From assembly GCA_015665455.1 (NCBI GenBank), contig JADFAD010000005.1, positions 331,525 to 395,524 on the forward strand: DNA of 64,000 nt, read 5' to 3'. Shown piece after piece: positions 1 to 8,405 of the stretch. The stretch comes from Oceanospirillaceae bacterium (GTDB lineage: Bacteria; Pseudomonadota; Gammaproteobacteria; Pseudomonadales; Litoribrevibacteraceae). The notes under the pieces were generated by a model. It did no database searches. It saw nothing but the letters and a program-made list of their open reading frames with translations, and was not told the DNA's origin. Position numbers and translations under genes: made by a program. Every line of letters begins with the position of its first letter. Position 1 is the stretch's first letter.

Positions 1-1
1 C

Positions 2-1318
2 CAATACTTGCCGGAATTACTTAACTCGCTGATCAGTCAACATGGCATTCAACGTCTTCAATATCAACAACCGGATGAGTACCGCTTATTCAAACAGCTG
101 GAAGATCTACAGTTAACTCTGTTTGATCAAGGGATTGAAAGTCATCGAGTCAGTTCAGAACATTTTCTTTTAGAGCATCAAGAGCTCGGGACATACATTC
201 AACCGGCCAAAGCCAATCGCCTTGAGAGCTTCTACAGAAAACTACGTAAACGCTTTAATGTTCTGATGAATAATGACGAACCGGAAGGGCGGCAATGGAA
301 CTATGATCAGGACAACCGCAATAAACTCAGCAAAGACGATCTAAGTACTATTCCCCAACCGCTGTTATTCGCAACGCCTTGTAATAAAGTAATTGAAAGA
401 ATTCATCGTCATCAGATAACAACCCTTGGCAGCATAGATGACCATCTACTTTGGCCAGTAAATCGTGTTCAGGCCAAAGAATTGCTCGAGTATTTCTGCC
501 AACATTTGCTACCCAATTTTGGTCGTTTTCAGGACGCAATGACCTGTCAGTCCGATTATCAATGGAGCCTATATCATTCACGCCTGTCCTTCGCATTGAA
601 CACCAAAATGATCAGTCCCAAATGCGTGATGGATACAGCCATTGATCATTTCAGACGCCGGCCTGATGATATTTCTATTGCACAAATTGAAGGGTTCGTT
701 CGACAAATTCTCGGCTGGCGAGAGTACATACGCGCGGTGTATTGGCAGAATATGCCAGACTATCTATACAAAAATGAACTAGAAGCGGAGCGTTCTCTGC
801 CCGGTTATTTCTGGAATGGTAAGACGCGAATGAACTGCATGAAACATGCAATCGATCAGTCACTGAACTTTGCCTACGCCCATCACATTCAACGTTTAAT
901 GATTACCGGTAATTTCGCATTACTGACGGGCATTCATCCCCAGCAAGTGGATGACTGGTATCTAGGAATCTACATAGATGCGATGGAATGGGTCGAGTTG
1001 CCCAATACACGAGGCATGAGTCAATTTGCCGATGGCGGCTGGATAGCTTCAAAACCTTATGCGGCCAGTGCCAATTATATCCAGAAAATGGGGGATTACT
1101 GTAAAAGCTGCCACTATCAGGCCAAGCTGAAAACCGGTGATAAGGCCTGTCCATTTAACAGCCTTTACTGGCACTTTATGAATCGCCATCGAGCACGATT
1201 TGAGAAGAACCCAAGAATTGGCATGATCTACCGAAACTGGGATAAACAATCAGCCGATCAACAAGGAGCTATCCTTGATCAGGCTGAATACGTTCTAAAA
1301 AACATAGAGCGGCTTTAG
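2..1318 (+). CDS. FeS-type cryptochrome/photolyase (PhrB-like), 5' end cut by the window
   Basis: This is a DNA-repair flavoprotein of the FeS-BCP class (prokaryotic (6-4) photolyase, formerly 'deoxyribodipyrimidine photolyase-related'). The open frame runs in from the window edge (CAA TAC TTG at bases 2-10), so the apparent TTG start is internal. The family is about 500 residues and roughly 70 N-terminal residues, part of the Rossmann-like antenna domain, are missing. The C-terminal FAD domain is intact, with the motif GNFALLTGIHPQQVDDWYLG. Four cysteines match the known [4Fe-4S] ligands: one in RMNCMKHAID, two in YCKSC and one in KACPFN. Tryptophans and the WNGKT segment are family-typical. 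Assignment is firm; substrate preference is inferred from the class. Confidence 0.9.
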   Translation, partial: QYLPELLNSLISQHGIQRLQYQQPDEYRLFKQLEDLQLTLFDQGIESHRVSSEHFLLEHQELGTYIQPAKANRLESFYRKLRKRFNVLMNNDEPEGRQWNYDQDNRNKLSKDDLSTIPQPLLFATPCNKVIERIHRHQITTLGSIDDHLLWPVNRVQAKELLEYFCQHLLPNFGRFQDAMTCQSDYQWSLYHSRLSFALNTKMISPKCVMDTAIDHFRRRPDDISIAQIEGFVRQILGWREYIRAVYWQNMPDYLYKNELEAERSLPGYFWNGKTRMNCMKHAIDQSLNFAYAHHIQRLMITGNFALLTGIHPQQVDDWYLGIYIDAMEWVELPNTRGMSQFADGGWIASKPYAASANYIQKMGDYCKSCHYQAKLKTGDKACPFNSLYWHFMNRHRARFEKNPRIGMIYRNWDKQSADQQGAILDQAEYVLKNIERL

Positions 1319-1733
1319 TTGTTTCGATCATCAAGCCAGTCAGCACTCATTAGCCATCCATACTTCGACGCGCTTTAACCTCCAAATAAATAAACCTAAA
1401 GGACATATATGGACGTCCCTGCTGAGTTAAAGCACAAGTCTCTTTAACCCTGATCGGTAACCAGTAAATACCCAGTGATTCAAACCTACAGCCAGCCACT
1501 CTTCTTAAGGTAGACGTCTCTGTTTTTCCAAGTAGTTAAAACCTTCCCCTCTCCTCAACTGTTAACTTTTAGTCAACAATATTATTCAATTCTCCTATCT
1601 TATCTATCAACAGGAAACAATTTAAAGTTACTTACACGATTTGGCCGTAGCGACTTATACGTTTCGGGTTCTGAGATTAACCCGAAGATTCACTCAATCT
1701 GGCCACGAATGTTATTTACTTAAGGAGTCTCCG
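1319..1733. other. Intergenic region without a recognised gene
   Basis: About 415 bases separate the photolyase from the DJ-1 family gene. An 11-codon open frame starting at the ATG at 1409 follows an AAAGGA word, but it is too short to call. The reading frame of the next gene is open back to 1641, but that extension has no ribosome-binding site. No tRNA, terminator with a T-run or mobile-element end was seen. Confidence 0.5.
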
Positions 1734-2498
1734 ATGAAAAACGTTTTATCTTTTACAACCCTGATAATAGCGCTTTTGTTTAATGGCTTGGTCTTCGCCT
1801 CCGACGCAAGTTTAAACAAAAACAAAATCCTGATTGTACTCACCAGTCATACCGAACTGGGCAACACAGGCAAGAAAACCGGATTTTGGTTGCCCGAGCT
1901 AACCCACCCGTATTATGAGTTCACAGAAGCGGGTTTTCAGGTGGATGTGGCCAGCATTGCAGGAGGCATGGCCCCCGTAGACAGCAAAGCCTTTGAGGAA
2001 GATGATGAATTCCACGATCGCTTTTTAAATGACCCAGTGCTAATGGCAAAAGTCATTCGCAGCTTTCCCCTATCGGAGGTCAACCCGGACGATTACCAAG
2101 CCATCATGTTCGCGGGTGGTTCAGGACCTATGTGGGATTTCCCGAACAATGCTGACATCAGCCGCGTATCCGCCGCCATTTACGAAAATAACGGCATCGT
2201 CTCTGCGGTTTGCCACGGGACGGCCGCACTGGTGGATCTGAGATTATCGAACGGTAAGTTACTAGCAGAAGGAAGACGAGTATCTGCCTTCACTAATGAG
2301 GAAGAAGCGAGCTTGGGCACCACAGAGATCGTCCCCTTCTTGTTGCAAGATAAGATGGCTGACATTGGCGCGCTACACATTCCGGGTCAAGCATGGCAAG
2401 AGAATGTCGTGATCGATGGCCGCTTGGTCACAGGGCAGAACCCGGCTTCGGCCAAGAAAGCGGCTCAGAGCATCATTGCAATGTTGGAGAAGAAGTAG
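1734..2498 (+). CDS. Exported DJ-1/PfpI family protein (Hsp31/glyoxalase III-like)
   Basis: A 254-residue protein of the DJ-1/PfpI superfamily. The nucleophile elbow SAVCHGTAALVD places the catalytic Cys at about residue 160 followed by His161; a conserved acidic partner lies in the WLPELTHPYYEF segment (residues 52-63). These features resemble the Hsp31-like branch, which has glyoxalase III or protein/nucleotide deglycase activity. Residues 1-23 (MKNVLSF...FAS) form a Sec-type signal peptide, so the protein is probably periplasmic, unlike most cytosolic members. The ATG at 1734 was chosen over the longer frame beginning at 1641 because AAGGAG lies 8 bases upstream and because it begins with the signal peptide. 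Monocistronic. Substrate unknown. Confidence 0.85.
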   Translation: MKNVLSFTTLIIALLFNGLVFASDASLNKNKILIVLTSHTELGNTGKKTGFWLPELTHPYYEFTEAGFQVDVASIAGGMAPVDSKAFEEDDEFHDRFLNDPVLMAKVIRSFPLSEVNPDDYQAIMFAGGSGPMWDFPNNADISRVSAAIYENNGIVSAVCHGTAALVDLRLSNGKLLAEGRRVSAFTNEEEASLGTTEIVPFLLQDKMADIGALHIPGQAWQENVVIDGRLVTGQNPASAKKAAQSIIAMLEKK

Positions 2499-2617
2499 CC
2501 GATTGAATGGGAGCCAGAGTAAGCAATCCATCAAAGGTTTTAGTACACAAACCGATGTCTGCTTACTCTGACCGTTTTCAATACTTACTCAGACATCTTT
2601 GATGATGACCGCATTGA

Positions 2618-3649
2618 TTATCGAGGAATGACGCGTCCAATTTGTTGTATGGTCGCTTTCGTCATTAACCTTTTCTTAGTTTCTTTATCCGCACGAACCA
2701 ATTCATTCAGTCGACTATGCAACACATAAATTTTGTTGTTCCTAACGACGCTGGTGGTTGGATAAACATTCCCAAACTCATATTCAGCCGTCACCTGAGC
2801 GGTTCCCCAGTCATCCTCACTGGTAATCACAAATGCCTTGTCTGTATTGACGTTAGCAGCGCGATTAGCCACGACAACAATACTGTTTTTATCGACTAAG
2901 GTGACACCATCCAGACCGATGATTTTTCTGCCCAGTTTAATTTCGGTAAAGTCATTTGGCGCAGAAATGGGAACTCTAAAAAGCACCCCTTCCGTTTTGG
3001 CGGCGACCAAGAGATACCCATTCGCGTGATAAACCAGACCGTTTAGGTTAATCCCATTCGTATCAAACCGATTGTTCTCTAAAAAAACCGAGGCGTTGCC
3101 ATTGGTATCAACCTTATAAATAACGGGGTAAAAGCTGTCAGTAATATAGGCGTTCCCATCGTCGTCAAGTGCAACACCGTTCGCCAAGTGCTCGCCCTCT
3201 GGCTTAAGGTCTCCCAAGTTCACGAAGTGAAGCGCTTCTCCTGTCACCAAATCATAGATGCCAAGCGCAGCCAGTTTTTTTGCACCTTTGTCATAGGCAT
3301 TTAAGCTGGCGCCAATGTCGGCAGTCACCACAAGCAGCCTATTCAGTTTTGAATCCACTTTTATGCCAAGAGCAGAACTGATTCTTACATCATCGATCAG
3401 TACTTTATGATTACCACTGCCATCTACTTCGTATATTTTTCCATCACGAAAAGAACCGACAATGAACGTTCCTGTGGTTGGATTGTACTGGATGGATTCC
3501 GGGTACAATGCTTTTTTGCTTATGCTGATCGCTTCTAGTTGCATCCCCCCCAGGTTAATAGATTTAGCTAAAACGGTACCTGAGAAAATGCTTGTGTAGA
3601 CCGTAATAATCAAGACTCCAACTGCCTGTATTCTGTCGACCATGTTCAT
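2618..3649 (-). CDS. Secreted SMP-30/gluconolactonase-like beta-propeller protein
   Basis: A 343-residue protein with an N-terminal signal peptide (to about residue 29, ...VLAKS) followed by repeated beta-propeller blades. Phrases such as ANGVALDDDGNAYITDSFYP and NGLVYHANGYLLVAA are typical of the SMP-30/strictosidine-synthase-like six-bladed fold. Family members are lactonases or uncharacterised calcium-binding propellers; the substrate cannot be read here. AAGGAG lies 6 bases before the ATG. It is divergently transcribed from an HxlR regulator 154 bases away, so that regulator probably controls it. Confidence 0.75.
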   Translation of the reverse strand: MNMVDRIQAVGVLIITVYTSIFSGTVLAKSINLGGMQLEAISISKKALYPESIQYNPTTGTFIVGSFRDGKIYEVDGSGNHKVLIDDVRISSALGIKVDSKLNRLLVVTADIGASLNAYDKGAKKLAALGIYDLVTGEALHFVNLGDLKPEGEHLANGVALDDDGNAYITDSFYPVIYKVDTNGNASVFLENNRFDTNGINLNGLVYHANGYLLVAAKTEGVLFRVPISAPNDFTEIKLGRKIIGLDGVTLVDKNSIVVVANRAANVNTDKAFVITSEDDWGTAQVTAEYEFGNVYPTTSVVRNNKIYVLHSRLNELVRADKETKKRLMTKATIQQIGRVIPR

Positions 3650-3803
3650 CCGTATCTCCTTCCATTTAAGTTTGATTTTTACTGTTACGCATGTCTAACT
3701 TGGGAAACATGCAAGGAGATTTTACAGACACAAATTCTTTGCAAACAAGAACGCACAAATTATTCAGGTAGTATACAAACGGATACCACGGACAGGTTTT
3801 TAT

Positions 3804-4145
3804 ATGAAAAAACAAGAAGTTAAGAATTATTCCAACTGTCCGATTGAGGCAACGCTTGGGTTAATTCAAGGGAAGTGGAAAGTAGTAATTATGTTTCGAC
3901 TCATGAATGAAACGCGACGCTTCAATGAATTGTCGCGCTTATTACCAGGCATTACCCAACGTATGCTGACCAATCAATTACGTGAACTGGAAAAAGATGG
4001 GCTCGTTCATCGAAAGATCTATCCACAAGTGCCCCCAAAGGTCGAATACTCACTGACGGCACTCGCAGATAGCTTGATTCCGATATTGCTGTCCCTTAAA
4101 GATTGGGGAAAAACGCATATGTCGGCAGTAGAAGAGAAAACATAG
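3804..4145 (+). CDS. HxlR family winged-helix transcriptional regulator
   Basis: A 113-residue MarR-like one-domain regulator. The start CPIEATLGLIQGKWKVVIMFRL and the wing/recognition part RRFNELSRLLPGITQRMLTNQL are diagnostic of HxlR/HTH_31 proteins. The Cys at residue 13 is conserved in redox- and electrophile-sensing members such as YodB and HypR, so a thiol-sensing role is possible but not proven. It diverges from the secreted SMP-30-like gene and probably regulates it and itself from the shared intergenic region. Confidence 0.88.
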   Translation: MKKQEVKNYSNCPIEATLGLIQGKWKVVIMFRLMNETRRFNELSRLLPGITQRMLTNQLRELEKDGLVHRKIYPQVPPKVEYSLTALADSLIPILLSLKDWGKTHMSAVEEKT

Positions 4146-4188
4146 CGGACAACCCTTATTACGACCGTACTCAACTTATGCACCTCAC

Positions 4189-4905
4189 CTAACGGTGCTG
4201 CTGATAAATCCAATCACGCCACTCAATAAGATCCGAAAATTCCTCCAGCAATTCCCGATGCGTCCAACAATCAGCAACTGCAGGCCCGGGCGCTGAATAT
4301 TTATGCTCTACCGGTTTAACGTATTGAAGAGCAAGCGCCATCACAATATCACAATATGAGAATGCATCTAAAATGTAACCCTTGTTGCCAAGCGCTTCGC
4401 GTAACTTGAGAAGAATTGCTCGATAGGCCGCGAGTTCTTCTTTAACCGGGTATTTCTTCAAATGATATTTCAAGCCATCACGAGCCAACCAAGTGAAGTA
4501 AGGTTTTGCTGCATCAGGAATAAAAGAAGGCAAGATTTCTTGTTGCGCTTGCGTGTTGTCCAACTGCTTCACCACACAGTGGTAGCGCCCAATGGTTAAG
4601 GCTTTTTCACTGAGTTCATTCCACTTTCTGGCTATTGCTGTATTAGGAAATAAGGTTTGTCTCTGTTGATGAATGCGCTTACTGTCGGCATAAATGGCTA
4701 TATCAAAGGAGTCCGAAAACACCTTACCCGCATCAAGCAGCACAGGCACACTGACAGCACCTTTATATTGATTGGTTTTAAATCTAAGCCAAGGCTCCCC
4801 CACCATTGACACATACGTTTTATTCACATAATCAGCGCCACTGTGATCTAGCGCCCACCTTGCCTTGTCAGACCACGGGGAATAATCCAATGCAATAAAT
4901 ATCAT
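4189..4905 (-). CDS. Glutathione S-transferase family protein
   Basis: A 238-residue GST-fold protein. Residues 1-80 form a thioredoxin-like domain (DYSPWSDKARWALDHSG, then the cis-proline element VSVPVLLD and SDSFDIAIYAD), and an all-helical C-terminal domain follows. The frame is open a further 64 codons upstream, but the true start is the ATG at 4905: it has AAGGAG 8 bases before it, and its ATGA overlaps the TGA of the preceding gene, indicating translational coupling. Partner gene is a haem-binding membrane protein. Residues SPWSDKAR suggest a serine-type GST, but the electrophilic substrate is unknown. Confidence 0.8.
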   Translation of the reverse strand: MIFIALDYSPWSDKARWALDHSGADYVNKTYVSMVGEPWLRFKTNQYKGAVSVPVLLDAGKVFSDSFDIAIYADSKRIHQQRQTLFPNTAIARKWNELSEKALTIGRYHCVVKQLDNTQAQQEILPSFIPDAAKPYFTWLARDGLKYHLKKYPVKEELAAYRAILLKLREALGNKGYILDAFSYCDIVMALALQYVKPVEHKYSAPGPAVADCWTHRELLEEFSDLIEWRDWIYQQHR

Positions 4906-5525
4906 CCCAAACTCCTTCGCTTTCTGACTGCGCCTATTTCTTTTTTGTAAAACACCCACATGCGAACACCTCCAGCGAATAATATGGCAACAACAAACGG
5001 CAGATAAAACGTCTGATCCTTGTCTAATAAACCAATGAAACTCATCAAGAAAGATACAAATAAGAAATACATACCAACACGATGCAGTAACTTCCAACGT
5101 TTACGGCCTAAGCGTTTTACTGCACCGTCATTGGAGCTCATCATCATGGCAAAAATAAATAAGTAACCAAGCCCACCCATCAGATAGGTATCTGACGTCG
5201 CGATGTTACTCAACTCTCCCTCCGAATAACCAAGGACCAAAGCAATAATTAAGACCAGGTGTATCAGATGAGAAACACCAAAAGATAGCCCAAGGTAACG
5301 CCGATTCTGAATCAGCCATTGGGTAACAGAGTTTTTGTTCAATGCATACAGAGGAGAGGCCAAGAACACGACCAAAAAAAGAATGAAAGAAATCCTCGCC
5401 GTTTCGCGAAGCGTTTCTCTTAACGCATCCTCATTGAAGCCCTGTACCCAAAACGTACTAACCACCATAACGGCAGAGATAAGAACGGTGAACCCAATCA
5501 ATAATTCTGAGGCGTTGTTTTTCAT
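4902..5525 (-). CDS. Ferric-reductase-like transmembrane protein (YedZ/MsrQ-type haem-binding)
   Basis: A 207-residue integral membrane protein with about six hydrophobic segments. It carries histidines in transmembrane positions (SHLIHLVLI and KLLHRVGMYF) that suit bis-His haem b coordination as in the ferric reductase-like domain of MsrQ/YedZ. No MsrP (molybdenum sulfoxide reductase) gene is next to it; instead it is coupled to a GST by a 4-base ATGA overlap. It faces a TetR regulator across a perfect palindrome, which probably represses this operon. The redox partner is unknown. Confidence 0.65.
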   Translation of the reverse strand: MKNNASELLIGFTVLISAVMVVSTFWVQGFNEDALRETLRETARISFILFLVVFLASPLYALNKNSVTQWLIQNRRYLGLSFGVSHLIHLVLIIALVLGYSEGELSNIATSDTYLMGGLGYLFIFAMMMSSNDGAVKRLGRKRWKLLHRVGMYFLFVSFLMSFIGLLDKDQTFYLPFVVAILFAGGVRMWVFYKKEIGAVRKRRSLG

Positions 5526-5557
5526 TTCAAATCCATTTGAAAAGTGACTGTCAAATA

Positions 5558-5579
5558 TAAATTATACGCGTATAATTTA
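5558..5579. promoter_or_regulatory. 22-bp perfect palindrome, probable TetR operator
   Basis: The core ATTATACGCGTATAAT (5561-5576) extends symmetrically three bases each side to 5558 and 5579. It lies between the divergent haem-membrane/GST operon (start 5525) and the tetR gene (start 5622). Position and symmetry are those expected for a dimeric TetR operator controlling both directions; TATAAT-like words in the palindrome could be -10 elements. Confidence 0.7.
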
Positions 5580-5621
5580 ATTGTCAACGGGATAATTAAT
5601 TAAGATGATCAAAGAAAGAAT

Positions 5622-6218
5622 ATGACCAAAGGCCGCCCAAAACTCAGCAAAGAGCAAGCAGAAGCGAGAAAAGCACTGATTATTGAGATTGCCAAACGCC
5701 TCTTTTTAGAAGAAGGCTACTCGGCGGTTTCTATGAGAAAAATTGCCACGAAAGCCAAAGTATCCCCGATGACGCTCTACCAAAGCTTCGACAATAAACG
5801 GGATATCTTGCGCTATATCTGGACGGATATTTTCTCCGAAGTCAGCAAGGAATGTAAGTTAAGCTTTGAACCTTCAGCGGATCGTCACGCCCAGCTTTAT
5901 TCCTTCTGCAAAGTCTTCTTAGACTATTGGCTCAAACACCCTGAACACTATCGAGTGGTCTACCTTGAGTCAGATGCACTGGAAAACCATGGCGACACCT
6001 ATTTTGCAGAAAACCAGGTAGTGACGGACCTCTTTGCTCAACTCGGAGAACGGATTCAAGCCGTCCGGCTGCAAGATTCAGCCTCTGAGATTGATCTCCA
6101 AGTAAAGTTATTAACGCTTCAATTGCAAGGTATTGCTCATGGCTTGATTGTCATTAACGAGATTCCTTGGGGCAAGCCAGAACAACTATTAGTGCAATGC
6201 CTAAAGCACTTTTACTGA
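5622..6218 (+). CDS. TetR/AcrR family transcriptional regulator
   Basis: A 198-residue regulator with an N-terminal TetR helix-turn-helix (AVSMRKIATKAKVSPMTLYQSFDNKRDIL, residues about 35-63) and a helical ligand-binding C-terminus resembling the TetR_C_13/WHG group. It diverges from the haem-membrane/GST operon, and the 22-bp palindrome lies 43 bases before its start. Autorepression plus repression of the divergent operon is the natural reading; the ligand is unknown. Confidence 0.88.
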   Translation: MTKGRPKLSKEQAEARKALIIEIAKRLFLEEGYSAVSMRKIATKAKVSPMTLYQSFDNKRDILRYIWTDIFSEVSKECKLSFEPSADRHAQLYSFCKVFLDYWLKHPEHYRVVYLESDALENHGDTYFAENQVVTDLFAQLGERIQAVRLQDSASEIDLQVKLLTLQLQGIAHGLIVINEIPWGKPEQLLVQCLKHFY

Positions 6219-6337
6219 AGCTGCCACGTTCTACTACTGAAAGAAACACACAAAATAAAAACAACGAAATAAGGTCAATGTAAGGGGCAGCCGTTCATTG
6301 GTATCTAAAGATAACGCAAATAACGGACGCAAATAAC

Positions 6338-6354
6338 GGACATCCACCATAAGA
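6338..6354 (-). repeat. REP-like element, copy 1 (left of the RAYT gene)
   Basis: On the minus strand this reads TCTTATGGTGGATGTCC and fits the word TCTTA-NN-R-TGG-N-TGTC found about eleven times between 6.3 and 10.4 kb. It is the only copy in this orientation and sits on the far side of the RAYT transposase gene from the others. A short duplicated word (AATAACGGAC) precedes it at about 6320 and 6333. The rest of the interval 6219-6505 shows no gene. Confidence 0.6.
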
Positions 6355-6481
6355 AAACACCCAACTTATCACCTCACAACTTCCAAACCTTGGCATCAAA
6401 TTTCAGTACAAACTAACAATCACCCGAAAATCCCTCAAAAACACAAATTTCAGGTACAGCAAAACCTCGGAGAGTGCCGAG

Positions 6482-6499
6482 TTTGAAAACGTTTTCAAA
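6482..6499. promoter_or_regulatory. 18-bp perfect palindrome with a CG centre (LacI-family-type operator shape)
   Basis: TTTGAAAACGTTTTCAAA is perfectly symmetric. The AACGTT core with flanking TGA/TCA resembles operators of LacI/GalR-family repressors, but no LacI regulator or sugar gene is adjacent. It lies 6 bases past the stop of the RAYT gene. It may be a stranded operator or a chance AT-rich palindrome. Confidence 0.4.
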
Positions 6500-6505
6500 A
6501 ATAAA

Positions 6506-7477
6506 TCAGGAAGTTCGTAACCGATGATATCCAAGAAATTGGCTGACTTGCTTCATCTTTTCGGTGCCACCCGCAAAGGTTTTGTAGGATTTTTCAAAGG
6601 CCTGAGAGAGTTTTAACCACTCTTGCTGATCCATACATAGCCGATCAAGAATGGGTGGTAAGGTAGATGATAAAGCCCCGCGTTTGTCTTCTCTGACAAT
6701 ACGACCAGTCCAGTCAACCAATGCTAGATAATCCGTTAGCGGAACAGGTAAACCTTTCTTCAAATCATTGTTTGGATAGCCAGTGAAAGGAAGTAGCCCC
6801 CTAACCTGCGCTGTAGGGGGATTAGGTTCATTGGTCTTAACTGCTCTTTGATAGCGTTTTTTGACGGAAGTATGATCGGAATGTTCTGGCGTTCGGGCCA
6901 TCTTGGCTCGAACAGGATTGAGATCCACATAAGCCATGCACGCTAACAACGCTTTTTCATCTAAAAGGGCTTGAGATTTAAAGCGCCCTTCCCAAAACCT
7001 ACCACTGCATTGATCTTCCCTATTCGCTTCTCGGGCAATGGCTTCGTTTAATACTCGCATAAACCAGCTAATGTCTTGCAAACGCTCACGCCATTTAGCG
7101 ATTAACAAATCCAATACAACTTGTTCGCCTTCAGAAAGTACTTCATGTTTTAGAAACTTCGTTGAAATGGGGGAACCGCGAAACAGCTTATGCCAACGTT
7201 CTGCCACTTCGTAATCCGACCAATTATTAGCCCGTTCAGCATCCACATAAAGAACGACGTGATAGTGGTTGGACATAATTGCATAAGCGGCTATTTCGAT
7301 AGAAAAAATAGAAGGAAGGGACAGTAATTTATTCTCAAGCCAACCCCGGCGATGTTCGTAACTCTTGCCTGTAAGCTGATCTAGGCCACACAGAAACGCG
7401 CGTCGAACACAGCGTGAAACGCAGTGATAGTAAGGTGTTGCATCCAAAGATATCTGGGCTTTGCGTGGCTTGGGCAT
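6506..7477 (-). CDS. REP-associated tyrosine transposase (RAYT, IS200-like Y1 family)
   Basis: A 323-residue Y1/HUH endonuclease-like protein. The HUH-type motif is SNHYHVVLYV (His71-Tyr-His73), and the block MAYVDLNPVRAKMA, holding the probable catalytic Tyr, is typical of RAYTs. Such proteins mobilise REP sequences rather than themselves. Consistent with this, REP-like words lie on both sides: one inverted copy at 6338-6354 and direct copies from 7551 onward. The reading frame is intact, so it may still be functional. It has no operon partners. Confidence 0.85.
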   Translation of the reverse strand: MPKPRKAQISLDATPYYHCVSRCVRRAFLCGLDQLTGKSYEHRRGWLENKLLSLPSIFSIEIAAYAIMSNHYHVVLYVDAERANNWSDYEVAERWHKLFRGSPISTKFLKHEVLSEGEQVVLDLLIAKWRERLQDISWFMRVLNEAIAREANREDQCSGRFWEGRFKSQALLDEKALLACMAYVDLNPVRAKMARTPEHSDHTSVKKRYQRAVKTNEPNPPTAQVRGLLPFTGYPNNDLKKGLPVPLTDYLALVDWTGRIVREDKRGALSSTLPPILDRLCMDQQEWLKLSQAFEKSYKTFAGGTEKMKQVSQFLGYHRLRTS

Positions 7478-7504
7478 GAGATTGGTCTTTCAGTTAAATG
7501 AATG

Positions 7505-7566
7505 CCAATAACTGTATATTTAGCCAGCACCAAAAACCATCAGCCAAAGTTCTTATCATGGCTGTC
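7505..7566 (+). repeat. 62-bp direct repeat, copy A (contains a REP-like word)
   Basis: Bases 7505-7566 match 10315-10376 with two mismatches. The repeat begins CCAATAACTGTATATTTAGC and ends with the REP word TCTTATCATGGCTGTC. Within it CAGCC and GGCTG can pair across 14 bases, giving a hairpin. A shorter version lies at 9906-9946. It directly precedes the RAYT gene and runs into the end of the IS110 fragment. Confidence 0.75.
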
Positions 7567-8110
7567 TATAGTTCTTCAAACCCGATAATAATTCTCGAGT
7601 TAATACACTCAATTCATTATCAGCATCTTCAAGAATGAGAGGTATCTGCTTTTGAACTGAATTAATTCCTTGTGGCATTACAATTCCGTATTCGTATAGT
7701 AATGCTCTTATCTGGTTGACCAATCGTGTTCTTTCAGAAACTAGAAGCCCTCGTACTCTGAGCAATGCCTGACGATCTTGCTGAACAATTGTTTTCACAG
7801 GGACGCACCGAACCCTGTTATGTTCCGCAGCCTCTAAAATGGCCTTTGCATCATTAAAATCGTTCTTTTGCCCTCGTAAATACGCTTTAACATGCTGCGG
7901 CGGTAATAACTTAACTTGATGGCCTTGTTTGATAAAAATTCGAGCCCAATAATGAGCACCTGAACAAGCCTCCAAAGCTATGATCGATGACGGTGCATTT
8001 GCAAAATGCGTCATCAGTTTTTTACGAGTTAACTTAGTTCGCTTACCTCTACTATCAACAAGGTGAAAAATATTTTTTGCTAAATCCAAACCGTATAGCA
8101 TACTTTTCAT
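7556..8110 (-). pseudogene. IS110 family transposase, C-terminal half lost
   Basis: The 184-residue frame is the N-terminal DEDD (RuvC-like) domain of an IS110 family transposase: YGLDLAKNIFHLVD, ALEACSGAHYWAR and KNDFNDAKAILEA are the expected blocks. Full-length members are about 300-350 residues and carry a C-terminal transposase_20 domain with the catalytic serine; here it is absent. The last residues (NYRQP) are encoded by the REP word at 7551-7566, so the gene was truncated exactly at a REP copy. It is not expected to be active. Confidence 0.85.
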
Positions 8111-8112
8111 AG

Positions 8113-8193
8113 TGGTCTCCTCGTTTGCCGTTTTGATTGTTTATACAACTTCAAGCATGGCACATTGCGATGCCGTTAGGCGGGAGGAGACCA
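8113..8193. repeat. Inverted repeat at the 5' side of the IS110 fragment
   Basis: TGGTCTCCTC (8113-8122) and GAGGAGACCA (8184-8193) are exact inverted copies separated by 61 bases, immediately upstream of the truncated IS110 transposase. The non-coding flank of IS110 elements carries the guide (bridge) RNA, so this may be what is left of that region. This is inference; the boundary of the element was not resolved. Confidence 0.4.
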
Positions 8194-8217
8194 TCTCATC
8201 GACCCCTTTGGTTTACT

Positions 8218-8372
8218 TCTTAGGATGGGTGTCTCGATTTTATAACTATCGGACAAACATCTTAGAGTGGGTGTCCAACCTACTTCCATTATTTCCATCT
8301 GAAAAACCGCCCTATTAACATTTTCTAACTAACAGAGCATGATTCAGGCAATCTAATTAGAGTGGGTGTCCA
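8218..8372 (+). repeat. Cluster of REP-like words, three copies
   Basis: TCTTAGGATGGGTGTC (8218-8233), TCTTAGAGTGGGTGTCC (8260-8276) and a copy beginning TTAGAGTGGGTGTCC (8357-8371) are direct repeats. Around them the words CGATTTTATAACTATCGG and GTGTCCAACC also recur. A 15-base word AAAAACCGCCCTATT at 8302-8316 matches the 3' edge of nasA (see 15079-15210). No gene was found in the 295 bases 8111-8405. Confidence 0.65.
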
Positions 8373-8405
8373 ACCAACTGTTTAATTTAATAATTGTTAT
8401 CGCTT

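Noticed and set aside
1641..1733. Upstream extension of the DJ-1 family gene
   Set aside because: No ribosome site at its start; the signal peptide and AAGGAG site fit the ATG at 1734.
4906..5097. N-terminal extension of the GST frame
   Set aside because: It lies in another frame of the haem-membrane gene and the true start is coupled at 4905.
8112..8318. Open frame of 68 codons on the plus strand
   Set aside because: It runs through the IS110 flank and REP words, has no ribosome site and resembles no protein; repeats explain it.
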